64,000 nucleotides of DNA, from assembly GCA_030446805.1 (NCBI GenBank), contig JAUJMO010000001.1:1400980-1464979 (forward strand), read 5' to 3'. The notes under the pieces are model-generated. The model was not told the origin of the DNA. It ran no database searches and saw nothing but the letters and a program-made list of their open reading frames with translations. Positions 44,566-52,323 of this stretch are shown here, piece after piece; the stretch's first letter is position 1, and the number at the start of each line of letters is the position of its first letter. Source of the stretch: Caulobacteraceae bacterium. Its GTDB lineage: Bacteria > Pseudomonadota > Alphaproteobacteria > Caulobacterales > Caulobacteraceae. The position numbers were made by a program, and so were the translations under genes.

Positions 44566-45156
44566 TCAGCGCGGCAACACCAGCACGGAGCCCTGCATGG
44601 TCGGCTCTCGCCCGACGGAGGTGAAGCGGACCACCCCCGGCTGGTCCGCCACGAAGCGAACAGTCTTCACCTCCCCTCGTTTCAGAGAGAGCTGCTCCTG
44701 CTGACCATCGATCGCGATCGTGTGAGCTGGGCCTTGCACACCCATGAAATTCAGAGCCACGCTGTCGCCTTGTCGCACGACCACCTGAGCCGGGTGGAAG
44801 GCGAAGGCGCGCACGGACCACTCACCCTTCTGGTTCGGCGGCGTCACGATAAAGCCCCCGCTGTTCTTCGGCGCAGTTGCAGGAAACGGCTCCGGGCTAT
44901 GGTCGCCAGCTCCATTGACGTTCGTCTTCCCGTCGTGGTGGAGCGTGGCGATGTGGAAGACCTGCTCAGCAGCCCCGCCGTTTTGCGCTTGGCTCCCGGC
45001 TCGGGTGCTGCCCGCTCTGTCGCCTGAGCTTGCGGCTTGGCCCGCAGTTTCCGCGCTGCAGGCGCCCAGATGGGCGGACAGCCCGGCGAGCAAGGCCGCG
45101 AGCACCGGTCCTTTGGTCTCCTTGGTGAATTTCACGGCCACAGGATCTCTTTCCAT
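44566..45156 (-). CDS. cupredoxin-like lipoprotein, copper ligands incomplete
   Basis: 196 residues. The signal ends in LGAC, so it is probably lipid-anchored. A low-complexity linker (about 30-80) precedes a cupredoxin-type beta-barrel domain (about 105-196): FHPAQVVVRQGDSVALNFMGVQGPAHTIAI, FVADQPGVVRFTSVGREPTMQGSVLVLP. Intact relatives carry Cys-x-x-x-His before the Met (F.C..H.psM.G); here the corresponding positions read FTSVGREPTM, with Ser and Arg/Glu. The Met and the early His remain. So type-1 copper binding is doubtful. Start is ATG 45156; 45198 is an alternative. Confidence 0.75.
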   Translation of the reverse strand: MERDPVAVKFTKETKGPVLAALLAGLSAHLGACSAETAGQAASSGDRAGSTRAGSQAQNGGAAEQVFHIATLHHDGKTNVNGAGDHSPEPFPATAPKNSGGFIVTPPNQKGEWSVRAFAFHPAQVVVRQGDSVALNFMGVQGPAHTIAIDGQQEQLSLKRGEVKTVRFVADQPGVVRFTSVGREPTMQGSVLVLPR

Positions 45157-45290
45157 TTGCTGTTCAAGCCGGGTTTGCCGGACCGACACTCTGTCCAACG
45201 CGAAAATCAGACGTTCCCCCAGGAGAAAGGTTCCGCAGGGCGTTGGGGCGTGAACGCGCAGCGAGTGGGCATTTCGTCACCGTCACAGGG

Positions 45291-45330
45291 CTGGGCTGGG
45301 CTGGGCTGGGCTGGGCTGGGCTGGGCTGGG
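45291..45330. repeat. (CTGGG)8 tandem repeat
   Basis: Eight perfect copies of a 5-base unit, 40 bases. A 5-base repeat shifts frame on each copy change, the property of phase-variable tracts, but no convincing gene spans it. Confidence 0.95.
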
Positions 45331-45395
45331 ACAACTAGAAGGCGAGCCTAGCGCCCTGAAGCTGCCAGCTCGAGCCGCTCCAAAGGGGGTTGAGG

Positions 45396-45490
45396 ATGAC
45401 CACGGCGGACGCCCACGAAAGCCGCCGACCCGAGGCCGGTACTCCACGGTCTGCATCGCGCTGCACTGGCTGACCGCCGCCCAGTCGTCC
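45396..45490 (+). pseudogene. short remnant resembling a cytochrome b561 N-terminus
   Basis: From ATG 45396, MTTADAHESRRPEAG then, with a frameshift, YSTVCIALHWLTAA. RYS.VaIaLHWLtA is the typical first-helix start of cytochrome b561-type proteins. It breaks off within about 95 bases. Low certainty. Confidence 0.35.
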
Positions 45491-45673
45491 CGATCCATCA
45501 ACCAACCCGGGCGGCGATGAACAGCCAGGCACAAACCTCCGATCAAGCCGGCTTCATGTCGATGATAGGCGCCCAGAGGATCATCATGATCGATGTAGTC
45601 CGGCAGCCGTGCATCACTCCGCCTCGCCGTGGTCCTGCTTCAGGGCCAGGCCTCAGCCCCGCTGCACCGGCGT

Positions 45674-46843
45674 TCAGGCCGTCGCCGCCCGGTTCAGGTT
45701 CAGCACCTCGCCGGTGAGGCTGCTCAGGTTGCGCTGGCGAATGGCGGCGCCGGCCTCGTCGAACAGGAACGGCAAGCAAGCGTAACGACGCCCCCGCGTC
45801 ACAGGCATGGCTTCGTGCAGGAGGGAGCATGAGAACACGACGGCGCCCCCGGTCGGTGCGCGGTAGGTGCGGTCTCCGAACTCCGGGAAGCGAAGCTCGC
45901 CGCCGTCGTAGTCCTCCGCGTTGAGATTGATCGTCACCGCGAACCGCCGGTGCGCCGTGGCGGGACTGGTGTCGTCGCGATGCGCCCGGAAGAACCCGCC
46001 TGAGTCCGCGTCGTAGCAGGCCACGAGGAAGCGCTCCACGCGTGTCACATTGAACTGGAAAGCCTTCTTGATCTCGGGGAGAAGCCGGGCGCCGAGCCGG
46101 TCCCGGATGGCGTCGCGGTAGGGCCGGAACGTCTCGCCGTGGTCCATGTTGAGGTCCCGCCGCCGCTTGAAGCTGTGGTCCATCACCCCGATCGTGGCGC
46201 CGTCACGCTCGCGCATGAAGCCCGAGTCCGATCCACCGTGCTCGTCGTAGAGCCGTACCAGCTCCCGGCAGAAATCCCCTTCGAAGAGGCGAGGGAGCAC
46301 CAGAACGGGGGCGTGGCCGGGCAGCCCGCCATGCAGATCCGGCTCGGGCAAGGCCTCGATCGCCTCCGCAAAGGCGCGCTCATGCCGCTCGGGAGCCTCG
46401 AACGGCAGGTTGGCGATGACGCGCATCATGGGATCGAGGATGAGTGTGAAGCCATTGTGCACATCCACCGGTTTCCCGCTCCCCCCCGGGGCCGGTTGGC
46501 TTACTGCGCCGTAGGGCCTGCTGACCGCACGGTCGAAGTCCCAGAAATGGCGGATCCCGGGCAGGCTTTGCCGGACCCGCTGCTGCGCCTCGTCCTGGGG
46601 ATCGATGCTGACGCCGAAGAAGGAGGCGAAGCGATCGTTGAATCGGTGGCGATGCCGCGAGGTCAGGAGCTCGAGAAGCTTCCGATTCTTCTCCAGGCCC
46701 GCCGAGCCGAAAAAGCAGAGCACGAGGTAACGTCCGGCCGCGGTGGAGAACGCGTATCGTGGGTTGTTGGTGGACCGGCACTCGAAATCAGGAACAGGGT
46801 CCCCAGGCTGGAGTGGAAGTCGAGCGGCCCGTCCATCGTTCAC
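45674..46843 (-). CDS. redoxin-like domain fused to a 2OG-Fe(II) prolyl-hydroxylase-type domain
   Basis: 389 residues. The N-terminal part (about 10-160) has the redoxin fold outline (PGDPVPDFECRSTNN, FFGVSIDPQDEAQQRVRQSLPGIRHFWDFD) but the peroxidatic Cys motif is replaced by LCFFGSAGLEKN, so a peroxidase activity is unlikely. The C-terminal half (about 240-375) is a Fe(II)/2-oxoglutarate dioxygenase: HRDDTSPAT (HxD), DYDGGELRFPEFG, VVFSCSLLHEAMPVTRGRRYACLPFLFDE (distal His and 2OG Arg). This two-domain order is found in some uncharacterised proteins. Substrate unknown. Confidence 0.83.
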   Translation of the reverse strand: MNDGRAARLPLQPGDPVPDFECRSTNNPRYAFSTAAGRYLVLCFFGSAGLEKNRKLLELLTSRHRHRFNDRFASFFGVSIDPQDEAQQRVRQSLPGIRHFWDFDRAVSRPYGAVSQPAPGGSGKPVDVHNGFTLILDPMMRVIANLPFEAPERHERAFAEAIEALPEPDLHGGLPGHAPVLVLPRLFEGDFCRELVRLYDEHGGSDSGFMRERDGATIGVMDHSFKRRRDLNMDHGETFRPYRDAIRDRLGARLLPEIKKAFQFNVTRVERFLVACYDADSGGFFRAHRDDTSPATAHRRFAVTINLNAEDYDGGELRFPEFGDRTYRAPTGGAVVFSCSLLHEAMPVTRGRRYACLPFLFDEAGAAIRQRNLSSLTGEVLNLNRAATA

Positions 46844-47185
46844 TGCTCGTGCTCCTGTCCAAGGCGGAGATCCAGCCCACCCTTAGGTCAAAACAAGCCT
46901 GGGCGCCGACGAGGGGCGGAGTGCATCCGACAGAACACCCACATCAGCACAGAAGCCGCAGGACGCGAAGGCTCACCCCAACAATGACCGGTGCATGGCG
47001 GCCTTTGCAATTATGGGCGCCTTATGCGGGCAGCCTCGTCACACCGACGCGCCCGCCTGTTCGCTCCCGTCGGGCCGACCTGGCCCGGCTGTCGAGACAA
47101 GTTGGCGTTAGCCTGACAGCACCGGCGCAGGGCAAGCGCAGCGGCGGTGGCCACACCGCCGCTGCGCTTGGGATATTCCAAGCGT
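46844..47185. other. 342-base gap with an isolated IS6 right end
   Basis: A 30-base IS6 right terminal sequence lies at 47093-47122, preceded by 40 bases of similar subterminal sequence, as at 48855. No other element and no gene. Confidence 0.55.
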
Positions 47186-47530
47186 TCAGGAGGCCAGGAG
47201 CTGAGTGATTTGATCCTGGACCGCCTTCGTGATCACGAAGATCGTCTGTCCTGTCGCAGGATCGGTAGCGACATCGCAGGCGATGTTAAGGACCGGGTTG
47301 AGCTGGTTCAGCGTTCCGCCCGTTCCTGTAGCCTTACGGCCAGCGTTTCGGAGCTGCTTAAGCGTGCTTTCGCAGGCGCCTCGATTGTTGAAGATCAGAT
47401 CGCCCTTGTCGTTTCGTTTGGCCTGGCCCTGTTCACCGCCTTTCCCCTGGCTGTTGCCTTGGGCGAGCACGTACGAAGGAGCCAGCAACAATGCCGAAGC
47501 GAGGAAAGCAGAAACTATATTGCGGTTCAT
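47186..47530 (-). CDS. small secreted protein of unknown function
   Basis: 114 residues from ATG 47530, with a signal peptide (MNRNIVSAFLASALLLAPSYVLAQ, cleavage after AQ), a Gly/Gln/Lys-rich linker (GNSQGKGGEQGQAKRND) and a compact domain with two cysteines (GACESTLKQLRN ... LNIACDV), possibly a disulfide. The family is not recognised. An upstream ATG at 47539 adds three residues. Confidence 0.65.
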   Translation of the reverse strand: MNRNIVSAFLASALLLAPSYVLAQGNSQGKGGEQGQAKRNDKGDLIFNNRGACESTLKQLRNAGRKATGTGGTLNQLNPVLNIACDVATDPATGQTIFVITKAVQDQITQLLAS

Positions 47531-47539
47531 TTGGATCAC

Positions 47540-47916
47540 CTTGTCGAATGTCCCTCGACAGCGCGGTCGCGCAGATCTCTAACCCCGCGAGCCTTCCAAT
47601 GTTCCACCACCAAACGGCTTGAGGGACCGCGAGCCGGCATCTGCCTCCGGCGGCGATGGACCGCTTGGAGGCGCGGCGCTAGCTTACCGCCCACCAACGA
47701 CAGGGGCGCGCGGGAGAGGTGATGCAGCACTTAGCCCTGCACGGTTAGCGCTGGCTGATCGCTTCTGGAGCCGCCGCCTGCAGCACAGCGGGGATGAGAC
47801 CACGCTCGCTCCTTCAGTCGCTGGAACCCGAGGTCTAATTATCATTCAGTCCCCGGCTCTGAACACGGCTGCTTAAGAGGAGGCTTCGTTCACCATGTTC
47901 GCTCGTCTTCGAGCTG
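47540..47916. other. 377-base gap without a gene
   Basis: A strong Shine-Dalgarno-like AAGAGGAGG at 47874-47882 lies upstream of a short out-of-frame ATG (47894), which may be a leader; otherwise no features. Confidence 0.4.
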
Positions 47917-48570
47917 ATGAACATGTTCCGCAAGTTTTTGACCCTGGTGGCCGCCGCGACGGCTCTCTCAGCAGCCACGGCCGCCACCGCTCAGTCGGAG
48001 CCTCGCTGGTTCGTCCATATCGGCGGGGGGGTGGTCACAGTCGATGAACGCGCGGACCTTGAGGCTGGAGGCGCGCTCGTGCCAGGGGCGGACGTCTCCA
48101 TCGACTCGGAGAAGACTGTCGTAGTTGAGATCGGCCGACACCTTACGGACAATCTAGCCGTGGCCTTTGCTGGCGGTTTGCCCCCTAAGTTCGAGGTCCA
48201 GTCCGCAGGCGCCTTGAGCGCTCTGGGGCGCGACGGAGACATCCTGGGTGGGCCGGCGGCCGTGACGGTCCAGTATCACCTGACGCATTTGGAGCGTGTT
48301 CAACCCTATGCAGGTGCCGGGGTGGCCATGCTGTACGTGTTCGACACAACGGACGGCGCCGTCACCCAGGTCGAAGTCGACAACGCGATCGGCCCCCTCG
48401 TGCAGGTCGGGGCCGTCTACAAGGTGGGGCGGCGATGGGGAGCCTTCGCGGACTACAAAAAGAGTTGGATCACGACCGAGGCTCGAGGATTCTTAGGACC
48501 GGCTCCAATCCGGGCCGATGTACGGCTCGATCCCGCAGTCTTCAGCATCGGCTTGAACCGACGCTTCTGA
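47917..48570 (+). CDS. OmpW-family outer-membrane protein
   Basis: 217 residues. Signal peptide (LTLVAAATALSAATAATAQ), then the OmpW eight-strand beta-barrel pattern: GGGVVTVDE, ADVSIDSEKTVVVEIGRHLTDNLAVAFAGGLPP, GPAAVTVQYHL.....QPYAGAGVAMLYVF, VGAVYKVGRRWGAFADYKKSW, and a C-terminal FSIGLNRRF with terminal Phe for outer-membrane insertion. OmpW barrels are associated with small hydrophobic solutes and stress. Stop codons precede the ATG directly. Confidence 0.88.
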   Translation: MNMFRKFLTLVAAATALSAATAATAQSEPRWFVHIGGGVVTVDERADLEAGGALVPGADVSIDSEKTVVVEIGRHLTDNLAVAFAGGLPPKFEVQSAGALSALGRDGDILGGPAAVTVQYHLTHLERVQPYAGAGVAMLYVFDTTDGAVTQVEVDNAIGPLVQVGAVYKVGRRWGAFADYKKSWITTEARGFLGPAPIRADVRLDPAVFSIGLNRRF

Positions 48571-48615
48571 CCGGCCTTCATCAGAGTAGCGGTACCCTTG
48601 AGTTCGAGGTGCTGA

Positions 48616-48873
48616 GTGGGGCTGCGTTGGACGGAAGCTAAAGACAGGTACCTTCGTGAGCATGCGGACGAGGGCTTGGAGCGGCTAGCCACAGCCTTGA
48701 GGCGCACCACGGCCGCCGTCCGGGAAAGAGGCCGGCGGTCTCGGACGGCCGGTTGGTCGTACACCGGCGCCCGCAGACCAGGTAAGGCAAACCCGAAAAC
48801 GCTTCTGAGATCGGCTGCACGCTTGTTCGCTCCCGTCGGGCCGACCCGGCTAGCGGAGACAAGTCAGCCCTAG
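48616..48873 (+). CDS. small helix-turn-helix-like protein, 3' end replaced by an IS6 scar
   Basis: 85 residues from GTG 48616: RWTEAKDRYLREHADEGLERLATALRRTTAAVRERGRR is a Myb/SANT-like or Trp-led HTH pattern. The body then runs into IS6 right-end-type sequence near 48810 (AARLFAPVGPTRLAETSQP), so the natural C-terminus is lost. Function uncertain. Confidence 0.5.
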   Translation: MGLRWTEAKDRYLREHADEGLERLATALRRTTAAVRERGRRSRTAGWSYTGARRPGKANPKTLLRSAARLFAPVGPTRLAETSQP

Positions 48874-48884
48874 CCTGATAGCAC
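48855..48884. repeat. isolated IS6 right end (scar)
   Basis: Matches the IS6 terminal sequence at 35335-35364 with a few differences (AAGTCAGCCCTAGCCTGATAGCAC). Subterminal similarity extends back to about 48815. Other scars: 37902-37931 (with truncated transposase) and 47093-47122. Confidence 0.8.
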
Positions 48885-48897
48885 GCCATCCACCCCG

Positions 48898-49040
48898 CTC
48901 TCCCCGGCGAGAGCCGGGGTCCACGTCGCGGCCTACGGGCGGAGTGTCTCGGCCAGTCCGGCGGGCCCCCGGCCCGCAATCAGATCACCTCACGGCGCGC
49001 GCGCGGGCGCGCCGTGGACCCCGGCTTCCGCCGGGGAGAG
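48898..49040. repeat. extragenic inverted-pair element, copy 4
   Basis: Left core CCCCGGCGAGAGCCGGGG (48902-48919) and right core CCCCGGCTTCCGCCGGGG (49019-49036), enclosing 99 bases; 143 bases overall. It lies immediately after the IS6 scar. No gene in 48874-49173. Confidence 0.8.
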
Positions 49041-49173
49041 TGGGAGGTGGAGGAGCCGGACGCCAAGGTGGTTCCAGGCGGGGAGCTCCCACCAGGAGGC
49101 CGGCCTCGAGGATTCCTCGTTTCCACTCTACCCACCTTCCAAACCGTCGCTGCACCCGACCCATCCCTAGTCC

Positions 49174-49719
49174 TCACAGCCACCTCGGAAGCGGGCGCTT
49201 CGCCGGAGCCGCAGCCACCTCACGCGGTGCAACCGCCGGCTCGGCCGCCTGAACGGGCGCGGGATTGGGGACGGCCGACACCGGCGTCAGCACCTTGCCG
49301 CCGACGGAGGTGGCCACGCCGCGCAGCTTCTCCACCGTGCGCGAGGCCGACAGGCCCAGCATGCCCATCAGCACGGGATAGATCGCCTCGGGCGGCAACG
49401 ACGGCGGCTCCACCACCACGCCGCAGAGCGCCGCGATCCAGTTGACCAGCGGGGCGATGATCCAGGTCCAGGCCAAAGCGACGGCGCAGCACCAGCCCAC
49501 CGCCGGGCGCCAGCCGGCCACGAACAGATTGGCGTGCCGGGCCTCCTCCGTGTTCACGCCCACCTGGGCGGCTGTCAGCGCGTCCTCGCGCGCGTCGGCG
49601 CGGTCGGCGAGTTCGGCCAGCTTGAGCTCGAACTCGGCGCGCTTCTCAGGGTTCGGAATGACTTGGCGCAGCGTGGCGCCGACTTCGCGGATGACATCGC
49701 CCAGGATGGGAAGGCCCAC
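49174..49719 (-). CDS. holin-like protein (GTA/3-TM holin family)
   Basis: 181 residues. An N-terminal amphipathic region (LGDVIREVGATLRQVIPNPEKRAEFELKLAELA), then membrane segments (about 68-85 WRPAVGWCCAVALAWTWII; 90-105; 112-125 YPVLMGMLGLSASR) and a Pro/Ala-rich tail. The FVAGWRPAVGW motif is the hallmark of the 3-TM holins of phages and GTAs. It follows the lysozyme by 3 bases on the same strand, forming a lysis cassette. Confidence 0.85.
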   Translation of the reverse strand: MGLPILGDVIREVGATLRQVIPNPEKRAEFELKLAELADRADAREDALTAAQVGVNTEEARHANLFVAGWRPAVGWCCAVALAWTWIIAPLVNWIAALCGVVVEPPSLPPEAIYPVLMGMLGLSASRTVEKLRGVATSVGGKVLTPVSAVPNPAPVQAAEPAVAPREVAAAPAKRPLPRWL

Positions 49720-49722
49720 GGC

Positions 49723-50148
49723 TCAGCCCTCGCGCATCATGGCGATCAGCCGGGTGGCCCGGGCGCCGACCTGGCGGGCCCATTTGCTGCCGGCCATGCC
49801 GCGGGCGGCCCCGTCGTAGTCGCCGGCCTGGATCCGGGTCAGTGTGTTCTTGAAACTGCGCAGGCCGCGGGTGTCGTTGCCGATGCCCATGTTGAAGCAC
49901 AGGTTCACCATCACGCGCTGACGCACCGGCGACAGCTTGCGCCACCAGGGCAGATGCTTGTCGAGATCGGCGACCGAGCGGGTGATGTCGTTGGCCAGCA
50001 GGTAGTCGATCTCATCGTCCGACAGGCCCACGTCGTCGAGGTTGCGCCCCGCGCCGATGGACAGCTTTCCGGCCGTGCAGCGATAGGGCTTGCGGCGCAC
50101 GCCCTCGTCGCGGCGCAGCTCGGCGATCAGCAGTTCGTTGGGATCCAT
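49723..50148 (-). CDS. phage-type lysozyme (glycoside hydrolase family 24-like)
   Basis: 141 residues: LIAELRRDEGVRRKPYRCTAGKLSIGAGRNLDD (catalytic Glu in RRDEG; T4-like Asp/Thr region in TAGKLSIGAGRN), LSPVRQRVMVNLCFNMG, and a helical C-terminus. It cleaves peptidoglycan. No signal peptide, so release would depend on the adjacent holin. Overlaps by one base with the gene upstream (ATG within TGATG). Confidence 0.88.
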   Translation of the reverse strand: MDPNELLIAELRRDEGVRRKPYRCTAGKLSIGAGRNLDDVGLSDDEIDYLLANDITRSVADLDKHLPWWRKLSPVRQRVMVNLCFNMGIGNDTRGLRSFKNTLTRIQAGDYDGAARGMAGSKWARQVGARATRLIAMMREG

Positions 50149-50552
50149 CAGGCGACCTCGTGTTTCCAGCCGCCAAAGGCGTGGCTGTTCTCATGGCAGG
50201 CGAGCTGTCCGAAGCGGTCCGCTGCAAAGCCCGCGCACGGGTCCGGCATGACCACCACCGGCACGGGCACGCCGTCCACCCGGGTGGCGCAGGCCTGGGC
50301 CTCGGGGTTGCCGCACAGCCGGGCGACCTGGTCGGGCGCCGTGAAGATGACCAGCGCGCTCCCCTGCCCGCGCATGAAGCGCACCGGAGGCTTCTGCACC
50401 CACCAGCCGCCGTTCGCGGGGTCGTCGATCCACAGCAGGGGCGCGGCGGGCGCCGGCGGCAGGGGCGGCGGTCCGGCGGTGGCGATGCAGCCGATCAGGG
50501 CCAGGGAGGCCGAGATCCAAAGCGTGACGACGATGGCGACCAGGCGGTTCAT
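50148..50552 (-). CDS. lipoprotein with a C-terminal HExxH motif, in the lysis cassette
   Basis: 134 residues: a signal (VAIVVTLWISASLALIGC) with lipobox LIGC, a Pro-rich stretch (PPPLPPAPAAP) and a C-terminal domain ending LACHENSHAFGGWKHE. The HENSH part is His120-Glu121-x-x-His124, with His131 as possible third ligand, a metallopeptidase-type motif. There are also four cysteines (CGNPEAQAC, DPC, AC). It overlaps the coiled-coil gene (ATGA) and the lysozyme gene. Possible roles: outer-membrane spanin-like lipoprotein or peptidase. Not recognised as a known family. Confidence 0.65.
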   Translation of the reverse strand: MNRLVAIVVTLWISASLALIGCIATAGPPPLPPAPAAPLLWIDDPANGGWWVQKPPVRFMRGQGSALVIFTAPDQVARLCGNPEAQACATRVDGVPVPVVVMPDPCAGFAADRFGQLACHENSHAFGGWKHEVA

Positions 50553-50917
50553 GGGGCCTCCCGACGAACGATGTTGCGGCCCAGCGCCACCTGGTTCTGC
50601 TTCACATTGCGAACCTCGTGCTTGAGGTCGCGCAGCTGCTCGGTGGTGTGGCTGGTGGACAGATCCACGCGGCCGGAAAGCGCGCGGACGTCGGCGCTCA
50701 CCGTGGCGATCGAAGCGGCGACCTGGCTGAAGGCGTCGACCCGGCGGTCCAGCCGTTCGACGTCGCGGACGCGCTCCAGCTTCTCCGTCGCGACATCTTC
50801 ACAGGCGGCCTCGGCCCGGGTCTGGACGCGATAGGTCCAGCGCACGAGCAGGCCCAGGCCGGCCGCCAGCAGCGGCACGGCGATCCCCATGGCAGCGATC
50901 CAATCACCCGTGTCCAT
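50549..50917 (-). CDS. membrane-anchored coiled-coil protein of the lysis cassette
   Basis: 122 residues: one membrane helix (about 8-26, IAAMGIAVPLLAAGLGLLVRW) then a long helix (about 35-115) with heptads (EKLERVRDVERLDRRVDAFSQVAASIATVSADVRALSGRVDL). This matches DUF2730-like/Rz-like proteins in position and outline: an N-terminal anchor and periplasmic coiled coil, as in inner-membrane spanin subunits. First gene of the four-gene lysis cassette. Confidence 0.65.
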   Translation of the reverse strand: MDTGDWIAAMGIAVPLLAAGLGLLVRWTYRVQTRAEAACEDVATEKLERVRDVERLDRRVDAFSQVAASIATVSADVRALSGRVDLSTSHTTEQLRDLKHEVRNVKQNQVALGRNIVRREAP

Positions 50918-50953
50918 GGCGCAAGACGGCGGGGCGTTTCGGTTACCGGGGTG

Positions 50954-51712
50954 TTACCCCGAGGGCTGATCCGCCCGCCGAGCGGCGCGCAGGTATTTAT
51001 GCAGCACATTGTCGTTCCGGATCCGGTACCGGACGGTGGCCGCCTCGACGGCGGCATGCTCCAGATGAGCCAGGGACAGGTAGAAGCGCTTGTCGGCGCT
51101 ATAACTTAGGTTTCCCTTGAGGGTCTGCGCCCACTGCCCGAAGTGGTGGGCCGCCTTGGCCTTGTCGACGATCAGGCAGTTCGGATCCACAAACCCGGGC
51201 TCGGGCGGAAGCGCCTCGAAGTCGACCGCAGCCTCGGTGGAGATGCGTCCGCGGCCGGGTCCGACCGAGTCCCAGATGTCGACACCGAGGTCGGCGTCGG
51301 ACTCGTCATCGACGAGCATCCGGCGTGACCAGGCCCAGATCTTACCCTCCACTGCAGCCGTCAAGAGCCGGAGGTGGTCTTCGAGCCAGGTGTTGTCGTC
51401 GTCGAGGTAGGCCACCAGGCGCGCGTTCGCGATCAGGCTCAGAACGGCCCGGAGCGAGCCCCCGTCCGCCGGTGCGTGCACGCCCCCATGCAGCTGGGAG
51501 GTCGAGTAAGGCAGGCGAAGAAACAGGGCGGAGACGTTGGCGGGACGTTGCTCCAGCTTGGCGCCAAGAGGCTCCAAGTCGTGCAGCTTCCTGTCGACGC
51601 CGATGAGCACCTGGATCCGTCCCGGGAAGCTCTGGGCGTAGATCGACTCCAGCGCGCGAACGATGCTGGGACGGCCCACCGTCGGCATAACCACGGCCAC
51701 ATCCGCCGGCAT
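50954..51712 (-). CDS. GT2-like glycosyltransferase
   Basis: 252 residues from ATG 51712 (MPADVAVVMPTVGRPSIVRALESIYAQ); an upstream TTG at 51751 is possible. GT-A features: VVMPTVGRPSIVRAL, LIGVDRKL, DDDNTW (DxD) in RLVAYLDDDNTWLEDH. GT2 enzymes use nucleotide-sugar donors to make cell-surface glycans. Unusual for position beside a lysis cassette on the same strand, but 36 bases of spacing do not prove linkage. Confidence 0.75.
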   Translation of the reverse strand: MPADVAVVMPTVGRPSIVRALESIYAQSFPGRIQVLIGVDRKLHDLEPLGAKLEQRPANVSALFLRLPYSTSQLHGGVHAPADGGSLRAVLSLIANARLVAYLDDDNTWLEDHLRLLTAAVEGKIWAWSRRMLVDDESDADLGVDIWDSVGPGRGRISTEAAVDFEALPPEPGFVDPNCLIVDKAKAAHHFGQWAQTLKGNLSYSADKRFYLSLAHLEHAAVEAATVRYRIRNDNVLHKYLRAARRADQPSG

Positions 51713-51764
51713 CTGCGGATGCGCGTTGTCGGGCAGATACAGGGCGACCAAGGGGTTCGGCCTC

Positions 51765-52040
51765 TTAGCTGAAAGCCGTGGAGTTCCGCACAGCCGCCTG
51801 CCGCGAGATCTCCTCGGCCAGATCGTGCAGCCCCGCCCCAAGCCGGGCGGCGTTGAAGCCCTCGTCCAGCAACCGTTCCAGGATCAGCCGCACCATCTGC
51901 TCCGCGACGTCGCCGCGCACCTCCTCGCTTTGGGCTCGCAGCAGCGGCTCCAAGTCGTCCATCAAGCGCTCCACCCGGATCACCGCGGCCGTCATGGCCG
52001 GGGTCTCGAGATCAACGCGCAGGGGCGAAGCGTGCGACAT
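51765..52040 (-). CDS. small helical protein of unknown function
   Basis: 91 residues, almost entirely helix-forming (VIRVERLMDDLEPLLRAQSEEVRGDVAEQMVRLILERLLDEGFNAARLGAGLHDLAEEI). No motif recognised. It lies upstream of the GT2-like gene and points the same way; the frames do not overlap. Confidence 0.55.
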   Translation of the reverse strand: MSHASPLRVDLETPAMTAAVIRVERLMDDLEPLLRAQSEEVRGDVAEQMVRLILERLLDEGFNAARLGAGLHDLAEEISRQAAVRNSTAFS

Positions 52041-52323
52041 GCTTGTTCCTCGGCGAGCAACGGCCCGCGGCGCCGATATAGGCGCGGCGCCCGGGAAAGG
52101 GCGCCCGCGTGGCTCTCTTCAACGCGGCCCGACCCTGGCGCCAGCCTCCGGCGTCAACGGGCGCGCCCTTCCAACTCTCGAGTCTGGCTGTAGGCTGGCT
52201 CTCGGGAGAGGGTTCTGTCATGCGACGCTTGATGCTGAATTTCCTTGCGCCGGCGCGTCTCGCCGCCGCCACGGGCCCGACGCCGCCGCGCCGATCGGGC
52301 GGCCCGGCTGAGGTCGCCGGGCG
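52041..52323. other. 283-base gap before the oxoprolinase gene
   Basis: Two short ORFs here (e.g. from 52220) lack features and look spurious; the promoter of the oxoprolinase operon presumably lies in this gap. Confidence 0.4.

Larger units (their letters stand above)
45157..45673. other. 517-base gap with a short-repeat tract and a cytochrome-b561-like remnant
   Basis: Contains the (CTGGG)8 tract at 45291-45330 and the remnant at 45396-45490. Nothing else supportable. Confidence 0.5.
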
